DNA from: Terana coerulea
Taxonomy: Eukaryota > Basidiomycota > Agaricomycetes > Polyporales > Phanerochaetaceae
Direction of reading: 5' to 3'
Length of the DNA stretch: 64,000 nt
NCBI GenBank assembly: GCA_024811115.1
Contig: JAKOGH010000042.1
Location: 124,001 to 188,000, forward strand
Shown: in pieces, positions 31,956-43,952 of the stretch
Layout of the letters: every line of letters starts with the position of its first letter
Position numbering within the stretch: the first letter of the stretch is position 1
The notes under the pieces: model-generated
Told to the model about the DNA's origin: nothing
Seen by the model: only the letters and a program-made list of their open reading frames with translations
The model's database searches: none
Program-made: the position numbers and the translations under genes

Positions 31956-33750
31956 ATGGGGAAACCGGTATGGACCCGAGAGCAGGTCGCATCCCGCATT
32001 CTCGCGGGCGAGACTCTGGTCATTCTACGCAACAAGGTCATGCGCATCCCGCAGTCCTGGCTCGACGCACATCCCGGAGGCTCGCTCGCCATCCTGCACT
32101 TTGTCGGGCGGAACGCGACGGACGAGGTCGACGCCTTCCACTCCGAGGAGACTCTGAGAAGGATGAAGGGTTATGAAGTTGCGGAGGTCGAGGTTGGCAA
32201 GCATGGCTGGGAGCCGTTCTTGCCGCCGGTTATGAGTGGTTGGGTGAGGAAAGTCGGGAAGGAAGGCAAGATGGAGTGGTATCGAGAAGCCGCTCCGGTG
32301 CGTTTTGACAAAAACGAGGACTCAGGCGCCCCTCCTTCGCAAATCCTACTCGTGAGCAAGGACGAAACCGCTCCAGAAAGAGGCCCCCACCTCACGACAC
32401 TCCGACCAGGCCCGTCGCTACTGTCCGCAAAAGCGCAAGCCGAACACTCCAAGGCGTACAAAGAGCTACATAAGCGCGTTCAGGACGCCGGGCTGTTTAA
32501 GACGCGCTATATCACCGGCTATGGTCCTGAAATCGTCCGTTACGCCGCATTCGCCATTATATCTGCCATCGCATACTCCAACTCGTGGTTCTTGACAAGC
32601 GCGTTCTTCCTTGGACTGTACTGGCATCAGGTCACATTCACAGTCCATGACCTCGGCCACTTGGGTGTCACCCACAACTGGACTATCGACCGCATGATTG
32701 CGATATTCATTGCCGATTTCACGGGAGGCCTCAGTATAGGCTGGTGGGTAGACGTAAGTACAGCCCCTGCAGGAGTTTATTGAAATTATCTAACGAACTA
32801 CGTATAGAACCACAACACGCACCACTGTGAGTATTCCTCGTATGTACTTTCAAGACTGTGATTTAATTGTCCTCATAGTGGTTACGAATCATCCTTCGCA
32901 GTGAGTAGGACTTGCGGTTCCACAAACGTATCGCTCACAGCACTCTGTACTCTAGCGATCCTGACATCCAACATCTCCCCTTCTTCGCCATCTCCCCGGT
33001 ATTCTTCACCAGTCTGTGGTCATCATACTACAAGCGCGTCATGGCCTTCGACGCCTTCGGAAAGCTCCTCATCAGCGTACAACACAAGCTGTTCTACCTC
33101 GTCATGAGCCTGGCTAGGTTCAACCTGTACGCCAACTCCTACGGCTTCCTAGCCAAAACGGCGTTTCAGCCGAAGCGCGCCAAGGGCGGGAGGTGGTGGT
33201 GGTGGACCGAGATAGTCGGCATCGGCGTGTTCTTCAGCTGGTACTCGGCGGTGCTCAGGGGATGTGGATCGTGGCAGGCAGCGCTAGGATTCCTCTTAAT
33301 CAGCAATATCGTTCCCAGTCCTCTACACGTCCAGGTAGGTCTCATGGTTGCACTTCGGTTTGAAACATGCTGAGCAACACCCTGCAGATTGTGCTTTCTC
33401 ACTTCTCCCGCTCGACAGAGGACATGGGTGTGGAAGAATCCTTTGCTGCCCGCCAGCTTCGGACGACCGTGGACGTCATCTGCGATCCCTCCATCGAGTT
33501 CATCCACGGTGGTCTGCATTTGCAAGTCACTCATCACCTCTTCCCTCGCTTGCCACGCCACAACTTGCGCGCAGCCAGTGTTTTGGTCAAGAAATTTGCA
33601 AAGGAGCAGGGGTTGGAGTACGCAGAGTTTGGGTTCATGGAAGGCAACCAAGACGTTCGGGGCGTATTGAGAAAGGTTGCACACCAGGTCAAGATTGTGG
33701 GCATGGTTGCAGACGCACATGTGCAAGAGCACTTAGTGGACTCACAATAG
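31956..33750 (+). CDS. Sphingolipid Delta-8-type desaturase with cytochrome b5 domain
   Basis: Front-end desaturase of long-chain bases in ceramides, acting in the ER. The N-terminal cytochrome b5 domain has the heme motif DAHPGGSLAILHFVGRNATD. The desaturase part has the three histidine boxes: HDLGHLG, NHNTHH, and QVTHHLFPRLP, where Gln replaces the first His as in front-end desaturases. Hydrophobic segments include YAAFAIISAIAYSNSWFLTS and IVGIGVFFSWYSAVL. Tiny exons around 32810-32900 carry the second box. The start at 31956 is preferred because the b5 domain begins with WTREQVASRI. A Delta-5/6 fatty-acid desaturase is the alternative, but the fungal front-end desaturase pattern fits sphingolipid Delta-8 enzymes better. 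Confidence 0.85.
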
Positions 33751-34035
33751 CTCACTGTGATGTACACTGTAGAATACAATTCGCGCCCTCCATTGATGAA
33801 ATAGGTGTTGAGCACAGGCTGCTCTCACTGAGTACAAGACTGGCGTACGAAGCTGTAGACGGGGCGGAGAGGCATTCAGGGGAGCCCTGTCCCACAAAGC
33901 CGGTGTCATAATCGCCGTCGCATAGAGCATGAGATGCAATAACCCCGGGCGCGCCCAGTTTTGAATACATGGAGTGCAGAGAACATAGCGAAAACGAGAA
34001 ACCGAAAGAAGAAGCGAGAAAACAGCCAAAGACGT

Positions 34036-34826
34036 TTACTTCTTCTTGGCAGCCTCGTCCTCCGCCTTCTGCAGGGGAACAGTTTGATTCAGCAACACGT
34101 CGAAGAGGCAAGAACGTCGAACGAACCTTGGCGGCCCGCGCCTTACGCTTGCCCTCGTGCCTGGCTGAGGCACGCTCGGTGCGGTGGGTGCGGTAAGCCT
34201 CGAATTCCCGCTCCTCCTCGGTGATCTTGCGGGGTACCTCGTGGACGTAGGTGGTGGGGAGGGCAACAGCAAGACGAGTGGTCTCAGCCTTGAGCTCCTC
34301 AGCCTGCAAGGTGTTAGTCATGGAGAGTGCTAAGAGTATACACGGGCTTACGGAGGAATCGCCATTCTTGGGCTTCTTGGCGTTGCGGGGGAAGACGATG
34401 AGGCGTTCCTTGTATGCCTTCAGACGCTGAACGTTGAGGGCCTTGCCCTCCTCGCTCAGGTTTCGCCTCCGGTGGTCGACAACGATACCAACACCACGGG
34501 CCGCCTTGCGGGGATGCCAGCCTCCTTCAGCTCAGCGAGAGTGAAACCGCGGCCCTCACGGATCTTGCGGTTGTAGCGAACGGTTTGCGCACGGACGGCA
34601 GGGCGGAGGAGTTCAAGGGGGCGGACGCCAAGGGCAGCAGCCTTGGTCTTGCGGGCCTGGCGACGGCGGAGCTTGCGTCCGGGCTGGTCGAACCAGGTCC
34701 GCACACGCTGCTGCCAGTCCTTGCGGAAGTGGTTCTGGTGGAGGACTAAACATGACACGTTCAATCAACTGTGCGCCTTTGCTCTTCCTGGACATGCAAC
34801 GAACCGTTGTTGTGCGCGAAACCCAT
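34036..34826 (-). CDS. RPL13: 60S ribosomal protein eL13 (RPL13)
   Basis: Structural protein of the large cytosolic ribosomal subunit. Exon 1 is the short MGFAHNN start typical of eL13, and the next exon continues [58 protein letters not shown] and [16 protein letters not shown]. After a frame break at the GGGG run 34510-34513 (a missing base) it goes on [38 protein letters not shown] and [10 protein letters not shown] ribosomal gene cannot plausibly be broken in a living haploid, so this is one of the clearest sequencing errors in the window. Confidence 0.93.
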
Positions 34827-35713
34827 GGTTTAGTCTACAGAATCGCAGAAGGTTAGTAAGATGCAGGCGAAAGTGAAGATTGCCACAGTGCAGAGCGCCG
34901 CTACATCCGACCCTCCACTGACCGATCCACCTCCTTCCTCGACTCCGGATTCCACTCAACTTCACAGACCACTGGATTCCGGGTCATAGCGACGCCCTGC
35001 AAAGTTTCGTGCTGCAAAACACTGTCGTACTCACCTTGCGGGGTTGTCTTGACGGATGCCTCCTGGTTGTCGCTGTCCCCACTGCCAGTTACGGCGCTGT
35101 CACGTGTCACACCACTTGCGTTACTGTCACAAGCGCTATTGTAACGCCAGTGTGCTGTGTGCTGTGGCGGCGACTCTTTCACTTTGTCACACCGACTGGC
35201 ATCTCACAGATTCTCACTATCGTAGTTCCAACACCGCGAACGGGCTGGCTGTCGTGTACACCTATCGCAACGGACCCGACCCGCACTCTTGTCTGGCTTA
35301 TGCAAATACCAACCCGTCTATCGCCCTTTGACTCCCAGGAAGTCTCTGAGTTTGCCTGGTTTGCGAGAGCCCTGGCTCGTGTCTGATCCCCCTGGCGGTC
35401 ATCTGCTTTGGCCAGCGGACTTCCGTCTGGTCCAGCTTTGGTCCAAAACACCTCATCCTGCTCATGTGCGACCCTGCATCTTCCCATGCTACGCTTTAGA
35501 TCACCAGCAATGCGTCAAAACTGATCCAGAAGCCGCAGGCCGCTAACTCCCTTTCTCGCGTTGGTCTCTGACTTCATGCACGCGATTTGATCCAGGGAAA
35601 GCCCCAAGCGTGATAATGGACCGGTTATACATAAATATTGGCGAGTGTGATGGGCCGCGGTTCCTCTTCACGAGCCATTTGCCCCCTCACCGTTCTCTTG
35701 CAACATCTTCAAA
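34827..35713. promoter_or_regulatory. Divergent intergenic region RPL13 / MetE-like gene
   Basis: 887 bases between two divergent starts. The sequence near 35090-35200 is rich in GTCAC/TGTCAC words and includes one CACGTG (near 35099). A TATA-like stretch lies close to the plus-strand gene. I find no supportable coding region; frames on both strands lack domains. Confidence 0.4.
35626..35639 (+). promoter_or_regulatory. TATA-like element
   Basis: The run TATACATAAATATT lies about 75-88 bases upstream of the MetE-like start codon, in a GC-richer surrounding. The spacing suits a TATA box, but no transcript start is known. Confidence 0.4.
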
Positions 35714-37578
35714 ATGTCTCTACCTATTGGCCTGCCCACAGATACCGTGGCATCGTCTTTCCTCCACGTCAATCCGCCGTTCCGTGCAGAGCATGTCGGA
35801 TCTCTGCTGCGTCCTGCCACTCTTCTGGAAAGACGTGCTCAATTCGAGGCAAAAGCGTGCACTGCTGAGGAACTCGAAGAGGCCGAGAATGCTGCCATTG
35901 CTGACGTCGTGGAGCTGCAGCAGTCACTCGGTATTCGCAGCGTCACTGACGGTGAAATGAGACGGTATGTGTGGCCCCAGAAATACATTTGCATTGAGCA
36001 TAATTGACTCTTTTCATCTAGTGGCGCCTTCTACGAAGGTATATTCGAGAAGTTCGGCGGCATGGAAATTGCTATCCGTAAGAGCTTGTTCTACGGTTAC
36101 ACCAGGGAGTTGCTAACGATACGCGCAGGTCCTATCGAGACCTTCAAGGTAGATAACTTGAGACCCGAGTCTCCAGAAGCTTCCACTTATTTCTTGTAGG
36201 CCTATCTCCCATATGTCCAGTTCTTCATTTATGCGGGCTTCAAGCAAGTGCCCTCAATCTATACAACAGTATAAATCCTTTCAGCCTCTATCATAGGCTT
36301 GGTCCTCATGAACATATAGGGCAAAATCCACTGGCCGGCAGAAGGTGTCTATCTCAAGGACTTCAAGCATCTGAAGAGTCTTGTTTCAGCTGAAGTAAGA
36401 CATGTTGTTCGATATCTTGCGGGATATTTACGTGTCAATAGGATGTGAAGTACCTCAAGGTCACCGTTTGCGGACCGACATGGATGCACCTGCGTCACGG
36501 TCCCGAGGATACGTATGATACCTCGGTCTACAAGACGGACGGTGCGTGTACGTGTCGTGCCAATTGAGACACGCTGACGTCTGTTTGCTTTGATTAAGAC
36601 GCCTACTTCGCTGACTTGGTCCAGGCGTACCGCGAGGAAATTCGCGCTCTGTATGCGCTCGGATGCCGCCATATTCAATTCGATGACCCTACTTTCGCAT
36701 TCTTCTGTGCTGACTCAACCATCGAAGGCATGGACAAGGCGGGCGTGGATTCTGAGAAGCTGTTCGACACATACATCCGCGTCTACAATGACATCCTCAA
36801 GGACCGCCCGGCTGATTTGATTATCGGACTGCATACTTGTCGAGGTAACTACAAGGTGTGTTCCATCACCTCCCTACTTGCTGCATGTAGGGTGCTGATG
36901 TTTTCGACACGTGACGTCAGGGCATGCATTACTGCGAAGGAGGGTACGACCGCATAGCACAGAAATTGTTCAATAATCTCAACGTGGATTGCTATTACGT
37001 ATGTTGTCAGACCAGCATCGTGCCACTCCGCAGACTGACCCACCTGATATCGCGTAGCTGGAGTACGACACTGAAAGAGCAGGCGAGCTTGAGCCGCTGA
37101 AGCATCTCCCCCTGAATAAAGTCGTGGTGCTTGGCCTTGTCACCACCAAGAACGGCAAGGTGATTCGTCTGATGGCACTACTACAAGCCAAGGGGACTGA
37201 CCTTTAGTAGCTCGAAACGGTCGAGGAGCTCCAGGACTCCATCGAGGAGGCAGTCGACCTCATCATGCAAGGCAACCCAAAGCGCTCTCGGGCGTACGCA
37301 CTGAACCAGTAAGTTGGGTCACTCATCACCGTGCAGTCCCTCGGGTTTGGGCTGCCGCGAGGAGAAATGAAGGGATGCAGTGTTCCTGACGCTTTCCTTG
37401 GATAGGATCTGTATCAGCCCCCAGTGTGGGTTCGCCTCTGTCGCCGAAGGCAATCCCATTACGGAAGAGGTGAGTTGTTTGACATGCCTCGATGAGAACA
37501 CTCTCCTGATGGGCCCGTAGGAACAACGGAGCAAGTTGGCCTTGGTGGTGGCAGCGGCGAAGAAGATACTGGAATAGA
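35714..37578 (+). CDS. MetE-like cobalamin-independent methyltransferase protein
   Basis: A UROD/MetE-fold protein related to the C-terminal half of vitamin B12-independent methionine synthase and to bacterial YxjG/YxjH. It starts MSLPIGLPTDTVASSFLHVN and shows FRAEHVGSLLRPATLLERR, RSVTDGEMRR, GPTWMHLRHGPEDTYD, GCRHIQFDDPTFAFF and IIGLHTCRGNY (His and Cys zinc ligands). HYCEGGYDRIAQKLFN and CISPQCGFASVAEG supply the last zinc ligand. Ten or more short introns interrupt it. It lacks the N-terminal half of MetE, so it is not the main methionine synthase; the methyl donor and acceptor are unknown. Confidence 0.85.
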
Positions 37579-38041
37579 GTGAAGGCAACGTTCATGGCAG
37601 TGCTTGGTTATTCGCAGTGTATCAAATATAACTTGTCGAGCAGTCCAGAGCTGTGTGGATGAACACTGTTTCCATCTGGGGGGAACGAGAGAGCCGCCCG
37701 CTGCCGCGATGCCTTGCTGCCAGTTCCGAGCTAACTGCGGGGTAATATCCAAATACAGCCAGTGACTAAGCGAGCAATGGTGCTGGCTAGGCACACATCT
37801 GCGCCTGCGAGTTTACTCCAGCTTTGCTCACGCCGTGACTCTCACCGCGGCCATATTAACCGCTTCGCTCCTTTCCCCTTCACCACCACCATCTGCCTCG
37901 CCGTCGCTGCCCGCAACAGCGTCGCCACCCCCGCGCACGTCCCCGCGCGCCGACCATCACCTACCAGGTACAATCCATCAATTTCTTGGCGTGGGACAAC
38001 CGAACGAACCTCCGCTTGACCTTGCCCTGCCCGACAAAAAC
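37579..38041. other. Intergenic region
   Basis: 463 bases between the MetE-like gene and the Pal1-like gene. It is rich in C and T towards its end (37850-38000), probably the promoter and leader of the Pal1-like gene. An upstream non-coding or short coding exon cannot be excluded. Confidence 0.35.
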
Positions 38042-39525
38042 ATGGCCCTCCCGTCCAAGCCACGCCACCGGCATAGATCCTCCTCTGATCCTTTCTCTGA
38101 CCCTCCGACCATCTCCTACTCCTCCTACGGCGTTCCCACCCTCTCGCGGAACGCCCCCGCTCAGCAACAACGCGCTCCTCCGGAAGTGCCCCCTAAGATA
38201 CCAACCAAACCATCTCCAAACACCCGCTCCAAGCAGCCCATGGCGTCTGAAATCACCACCGTTCCGCGACAAGCAGAAAGCCCTCGCACTCGCATGGGCA
38301 GGAGTCAGACGACAGCCCCTCCGTGCGTCATCCCGTCGTGCACTCACCCGCCCATTTGTTGACCGATTTGTAGTGCTCAGCCTGTACGGCCCTCTCCTGG
38401 CACACGCCGCTCCATCTCGCAAGACTCTGCCTCGCAGGCCCTCCAGGCCGTCGACAAAGGGAAGAGCAAGCGTCCCCCCGTCAAGAAAGGTTCCTCCCAT
38501 GCCGATGTCATCGATAGACTAGATTTCTCCGGTGTTGGCCCCAGTGCGTCCCCGTCGTCGCTCGTACTCATGCGCTCCGCTGACTGTTCTCATTTTGCAG
38601 TGTTCCACCACGATGGCCCCTTCGATGCGTGCGCCCCCTCTCGTAACCGACACAAGACGAAGGCGCCCATGTTCGCGTGGGCAGGAGCTGCTGAAGAAGA
38701 TAAGAACGCCCTTGCCAATGCACGCGAGCTGCCCTCAACCAATTCCCCATACCCGTCTCCTGGCATCTACGCCCCATACGAGGCTCCCAAGAAGAAGCAC
38801 GATGCGATCGCTGAAGCCTGGGGCATCCACGAGCCGGAGCCGTTTGAAGACTTCTCCGCCGGCGGAGGATACGTAGCCGGAGGCCACAGCGAGTTTGCCG
38901 TCCCCCAGTCTCGCAGTGCTGCCACGGGCACGCGACGCACCAAGGAAAGTCGCGACACGCGCGAGAGGCGTCTCGACGAGCCCACTCCCCTAGGCGCCAG
39001 CAGACGAAGCGCAGCCCCATCCCGCCCCCTCAACCCATCTTCGTCCCGGAGGGCGAAGGCGACGTTGGGCAGCCGCCGTCCCCCACCCAACCTGCGTCTC
39101 CAGGTGCCCCCAAGCGGACCAAATCGCTCATGCACCGTATCCGCAAGATGCGTGACAACCCCATGGTGCCTCCTCTCTATGACGACGAGGTCGCCGAACG
39201 CGACCCATCTCCGCCCTCTTCCACGGAGAATTCTGCTGCGTCGCGCCCCACGCACAAGCATCAGAACTCGTTCTTGGGCCGATTCGGCGGTGGCGGCCGC
39301 GCGAGCCGGGATCAGGGCTCGCCCGACGACGACGCGTTCGTGTACGTCGAGGACCCTTCTGGCCGCAGGGACAAGTCCTTGCCCCGCCCTCCCACGTCAC
39401 CTAAAGAAGTCGGTCAAGACGGCTACTTCAGCACGGGCGAACAGAGCGGCGGACTCGGCCGTAAGGCCAGCTTGCTGAAGAAGGTCAAGACCGCGGTCAA
39501 GGGGAGTGGGCCCGCCAACAGATAA
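38042..39525 (+). CDS. Pal1 family cell morphology protein
   Basis: Pal1-type proteins act at sites of endocytosis and polarised growth in fungi. The defining block is clear after an intron: FHHDGPFDACAPSRNRHKTK and then APMFAWAG. The N-terminal region is disordered (MALPSKPRHRHRSSSDPFSD, DPPTISYSSYGVPTLSRN), and a helix-rich segment precedes the block (SSHADVIDRLDFSGVGP). Further on come EAWGIHEPEPFEDFSAGGGY, KRTKSLMHRIRKMRDNPMVP, NSFLGRFGGGG and a basic end (LLKKVKTAVKGSG). The frame shifts by one missing base between about 38960 and 39020, within C-runs. The start Met has a good context, but an upstream exon is possible. Confidence 0.8.
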
Positions 39526-40052
39526 AGCAATAAATACCGAGATGACGACACAGTATCTTATCGAGGGGCGACGGCAAGGATTGTGTTGTAGTGTGAGATG
39601 ACCGGAAATTGGTGTGTAATACGAGTCATGAATTCCCCGTCCAAGCCATGCTACTTATGTCCTCCTCTCATGTTCACGTTCGTTTCAAACTTTCCTACCG
39701 TTAGCCTCTGACTATTCCGTTCTGTAGTAACAATTCCCCTCTTTTCCGATGATTCCCCCGCCAAATGTAGAATAGTCCTGTCATTTGGATGTCTCTCTTC
39801 TCACCTGTGCCCGTCTTGAAGCATTGGAGCCGCACACGGCACTTTACCAATCCACCGGTGCCTACTTTGCTTCGTCTGCAATAATTGTATCTAGCCCTCT
39901 TTATTCCACGTCCTTCCAGTACTCTTAAAGTATTAGCTACACTCAATCAACGAACGTTTCCTCACGCAAGCCGCAGTGCGATAGTGACAATAATATTTGA
40001 TATATGCAGTGTCACATTCTACTTCGTACATTTTAGTGTGCGTGGCTCCCTT
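39526..40052. other. Convergent intergenic region
   Basis: 527 bases between the ends of the Pal1-like gene and HIS7. It is AT-rich, consistent with two terminator regions. No gene or repeat is seen. Confidence 0.4.
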
Positions 40053-41819
40053 CTATATCCGCGCGTTCAAGGATGACTTCACCAGTGCCTCCTTCACTTC
40101 AGGTATCTGCACCTCCCCACGATGGAAGATGCCCGCGGCCAACCCCGCCTCCACATTTGTTTTCTTGAAGACCTCCACGAAGTGGGCAGCCGAGCCTGCG
40201 CCGCTGCTTTGCGACGATGGGTATGCGGACGTTCTTGCGGACCAGGTTGATTAGGTCGGTGTCGAAGCCTTTGCCCGTCCCGTCGCGGTCGATGCTGTTC
40301 AGCACAATCTCGCCTGCGCCGAGTTTCTCAACGCCGCGAGCCAGCTGCGCGACGGAGAGGGACGGGCCTCGCGGCCGCCGCTGACGGTGCACTGGTACCA
40401 CCACGCCCTGCCGCGCTCCTTCTCCTCGCCGTCCGGCTTGCCGAGCACCAGCTCGGACTTGTAGGGCCCGTCGTAGTCCGGGTCGACGTACGCGCGCCGG
40501 GGGTCTATCGAGACGACCACGGCCTGACGGCCGTATGCCCGCGCGATGGTCTCGATCGAGCTGGTGCCGTCGCCGACGGCGGCGTCCTCGTCCTGCCCAA
40601 TCGCCCGCGCCCTCTCCCGCATCTGCTCCACGGCGTGGACCGCATCTGTCGCTATACTGACCTTGTCCGCGCCTGCTCGGAAGTACACGCCCGCGACCTC
40701 GAGCGCAGAGCGCTTTGTGCCGTCAGGGTCCACGGTGTCCTTGATACCACCGCCGATGGTCAAGGGCACGAAGACCTCCTCCGCTGCGGCTCGGACGACC
40801 GCGAGCATGGGCTGGTCGAGGAGCGGAGAGTGCCTGAAGGAGGTGATGTTCATGAGGCATAGCTCGTCGGCACCAGCGGCGTAGTAACGCGCGGCAAGCG
40901 CGACAGGCTTGCCCAGATTGCGCACAGCGCCGGCTGCTGTCGCCTGCACGGCAGCGCCACCGGGGCCTTCTCCCGGACGTCGTACTGGTCCCCTTTGGTG
41001 ACCACGAGGTCGCCCTCGTCGTTGGAACGAACATCCATACATGCAACGATCCGTTTCGTGAGACCGTCCTGCGGCCGGGGGACGCGTGGCACGCGGGGCG
41101 TAGGAGGTGCGACGGCGCGGGCTGCCTCGGACTCGGAGAGCCAAGCAGAGACGATCTGCAGGCCCGCGTCCCCCGACTTCTCGGGGTGGAACTGCGTACC
41201 AAAGACGTTGGATTTGCGGACGGAGGCGACGAACATCTCCTGACCGTACTGCGTGACGCCGTGTGCCCATTCCGCTGCTTCCGGATACGCACCCGGGTCG
41301 TACTTGGCACGGTATGAGTGGACGAAGTAATAATGGGCAGACTTGGACACGCCCTCGTCGGATTTTTCTGCTGGATCGAGCAGCTCGACCGCATTCCAGC
41401 CAATGTGCGGCACCGCCTTGTCCGCACTGTCGAACTCGTCGATGGGGCAGGGTATAACGCCGAGGCCACGCTTGGCCGGGTTCTCCGCCGAGGACTGGTA
41501 GAGCACCTGCATGCCGATGCATATCCCGAAGTACGGCTTGCCGGACGCGATGTATTCGTGCAGCGGCTGCAGAAAGCCCTTCGGACTCGAGGGCATCAAT
41601 GGCTTGACCAAATGCGCCTACGCCGGGGAAAATCAAGCTCTGGAAAACGTGCATTCTGATGGTCAGCAGCATGCACTATTGCGTAAGGGGCAGACGCACG
41701 GTCGCTTTGTGGAAGTCATCTGCGCAGGTGACCCACTGGAAGTCGTAGCCGAGTTTCTTGAGTGAGTTGGCGAGGCTCTGGACGTTACCGGCGCCGTAGT
41801 CGAGGAGAAAGAGGCCCAT
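40053..41819 (-). CDS. HIS7: Imidazole glycerol phosphate synthase (HisH-HisF fusion)
   Basis: Fifth step of histidine synthesis; it also yields AICAR for purine synthesis. The glutaminase half starts [20 protein letters not shown], with [20 protein letters not shown], the nucleophile in [15 protein letters not shown] and the HPEKSGD triad block. The cyclase half has [55 protein letters not shown] and [17 protein letters not shown]. It ends [12 protein letters not shown]. Read literally the gene is broken four times: an extra base at 41577-41579, missing bases at 40962-40965 and 40359-40361, and an extra base at 40208-40210. All are homopolymers, and each shift lands exactly on the conserved frame. 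I infer an intact gene with assembly errors. Confidence 0.88.
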
Positions 41820-42127
41820 GGCGGTGAGGGTGGGTGGAGGGACACATCTTGGCAGAGGAGATGTGTGCAGACTGTAGAGTGAGTCAGGCCTTGAGAGCAG
41901 TACAATTTTTATCTAATCTTATCTTATCCGGTCAACACTGGGGTAAGTAGCATTGTTATGACTCGTTATGACTTGTTGATGATGTGCTTATTGGCACCTG
42001 CCTATTCCGAATTCACGACCCTCATTTAATCCGTCATGCAGCTCGCGCTCATCATCCCATACGGATATTTGTCCGCCCTCGTCTTCGCCCCCCTCGTTGT
42101 ACAGCGTCTCTTGATCGCTATAAAACC
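41820..42127. promoter_or_regulatory. Divergent promoter region HIS7 / SER3
   Basis: 308 bases shared by two amino-acid biosynthesis genes that start in opposite directions. A short TATCT/TTATC-rich stretch sits near 41915-41930, and TATAAAA is at the far right edge. No clear Gcn4-type TGACTCA site is seen. Confidence 0.4.
42119..42125 (+). promoter_or_regulatory. TATAAAA next to SER3 start codon
   Basis: A perfect TATAAAA ends two bases before the first ATG of the phosphoglycerate dehydrogenase frame. If it works as a TATA box, transcription would begin inside the frame and the next Met (42242, Met39, context GTCCATGGC) would be the real start. It may also be chance. Confidence 0.35.
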
Positions 42128-43587
42128 ATGTCTGCTGCTATCACCATTCCGCAGCGAGACAACTCAGCCGCCGCCGCTGTCTCCGTCTCCCCCGTCAGCA
42201 CCTCCCCTCTCCAGGACCGTCTCCGCTTCCGCAAGGAGTCCATGGCTGTAGGCTTTTCTATCCGTCAACCCAAGGTCCTCCACCCCGCGGAGAATGAGGA
42301 TCTTCGGCTCCTTCTCCTCGAGAACATTAGCCAGGAAGCCGTCAGCGCGTTTCAAGCGCAGGGCTTTACCGTCGACCACTCGGCGAAGGCTATGTCCGAG
42401 GACGAGCTCGTGCAGAAGATTGGCAACTACCATGCCATTGGCATTCGCAGCAAAACCAAGATCACTGAGCGAGTGATCAAGGCGGCGAGCAAGGTATGAC
42501 CCCTCGAATTGTCTTCGCCGTACTTTCGCTCATTAACTTCTTATAGCTCCTGGTTATTGGTTGCTTCTGCATTGGCACGAACCAGGTTGACCTACCCACG
42601 GCCGCGAAGGCTGGTATTCCCGTCTTCAACTCCCCGTTCTCCAACTCCCGTTCCGTGGCGGAGCTCGTCATCTCGGAGATCATTGCGCTTTCCCGCCAGT
42701 ACTTCGAGCGTGGCTGGGAGCTGCGCCAAGGAATCTGGAACAAGCAGTCCAAGGGCTGCTGGGAGATCCGTGGCAAGACGTTGGGCATCGTCGGCTACGG
42801 ACATATCGGCTCGCAGCTGTCCGTGCTCTCTGAGGCGTTTGGCATGCGCGTGCTCTTCCACGACGTCATTAATATCATGCCTCTCGGCTCTGCTCGCCAG
42901 GTCGAGTCCCTCAACACCCTCCTGCAGCAGTCGGACTTCGTCACGCTCCATGTCCCCGAACTGCCAGAGACGACGAACATGATCTCGACCCAGCAGCTCG
43001 CGCAAATGAAGCGGGGCGCCTACCTCATCAACAACGCGCGCGGCAAGGTCGTGGACATCCCCGCCCTCATCGAGGCCCTGAAGTCGAAGCACCTCGCCGG
43101 CGCGGCGATCGACGTGTTCCCCGCCGAGCCCGGTGCGAACGGCGCGCCCTTCGACGACGCGCTGAACGCGTGGTCGACCAGCCTCCGCCAGCTCCCGAAC
43201 GTCATCCTCACCCCGCACATCGGCGGCTCGACGGAAGAGGCGCAGCGCATGATCGGCGAGGAGGTCTCCTCCGCGCTGACCCGCTACCTCGACTACGGCT
43301 CTACCGTCGGCGCGGTCAACTTCCCCGAGGTCGACCTGCGCGCGATCGCGGTGGACCAGAAGGAGTGCGTCCGCGTCTGCCATGTGCACAACAACATCCC
43401 CGGCGTCCTGCGCCAGGTCAACGAGGTCCTCTCGCCGTACAACGTCGAGAAGCAGTTCTCGGACTCGAAGGGCGACGTGGCGTACCTCATGGCAGACATT
43501 GCGAACGTCAGCCCGCAGGATGTCAACCGGCTCCGCGAGCAGATCAGCCAGACGAGCGCGAATATTCTTACGCGGCTCCTGGTGTAG
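42128..43587 (+). CDS. SER3: D-3-phosphoglycerate dehydrogenase
   Basis: First step of serine synthesis from glycolysis. After a 38-residue Ser/Pro-rich head come KVLHPAENEDLRLLLLENIS and IGIRSKTKITERVIKAASK, then, after a single intron, LLVIGCFCIGTNQVDLPTAA. The NAD-binding block is LGIVGYGHIGSQLSVLSEAF, the catalytic Arg/Glu/His region covers INNARGKVVDIPALIEALK and LTPHIGGSTEEAQRMIGEEV. A C-terminal ACT-like regulatory domain follows (VCHVHNNIPGVLRQVNEVL) and the protein ends NILTRLLV. The frame is unbroken. The true start may be Met39, where conservation begins. Confidence 0.93.
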
Positions 43588-43952
43588 GGGCCTCTTCACA
43601 TGTCTTATCCAAAAACAGCCCTATTCTGTCCCTTCCACTGTTGTCATTCATTTTGCACCCCGGAACGGACGGTCTTCCTTACATACTTGGATGGGCATAC
43701 TTCACTACGTCTACAGCACGGTCGGAGGTGACATTCCACTCAACTGGGATGTCCCTCATCCATTCAACTGGTATAATACGCACCCTTAGTTCATAACACA
43801 TCTGTACAATGCCTCATGTATAAGTAGAACACCAAACCGTGCTTGCATTCTCAGTAACTGCGTGAATGTATACATACAACAGCATGGGGGTATACAGCGG
43901 TAATGACGCGTGAGGTAACATACAGATGAACAAATGGCGGCCGGGACAAGAA
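43588..43952. other. Convergent intergenic region
   Basis: 365 bases between the stop codons of SER3 and RAD51. It is T-rich after SER3 and A/C-rich before RAD51, as expected of terminators. Nothing else is seen. Confidence 0.4.

Noticed and set aside
40053..41819. HIS7 called as a pseudogene
   Set aside because: All four breaks are homopolymer slips, catalytic motifs are intact, and the same kind of slip occurs in ribosomal protein genes.
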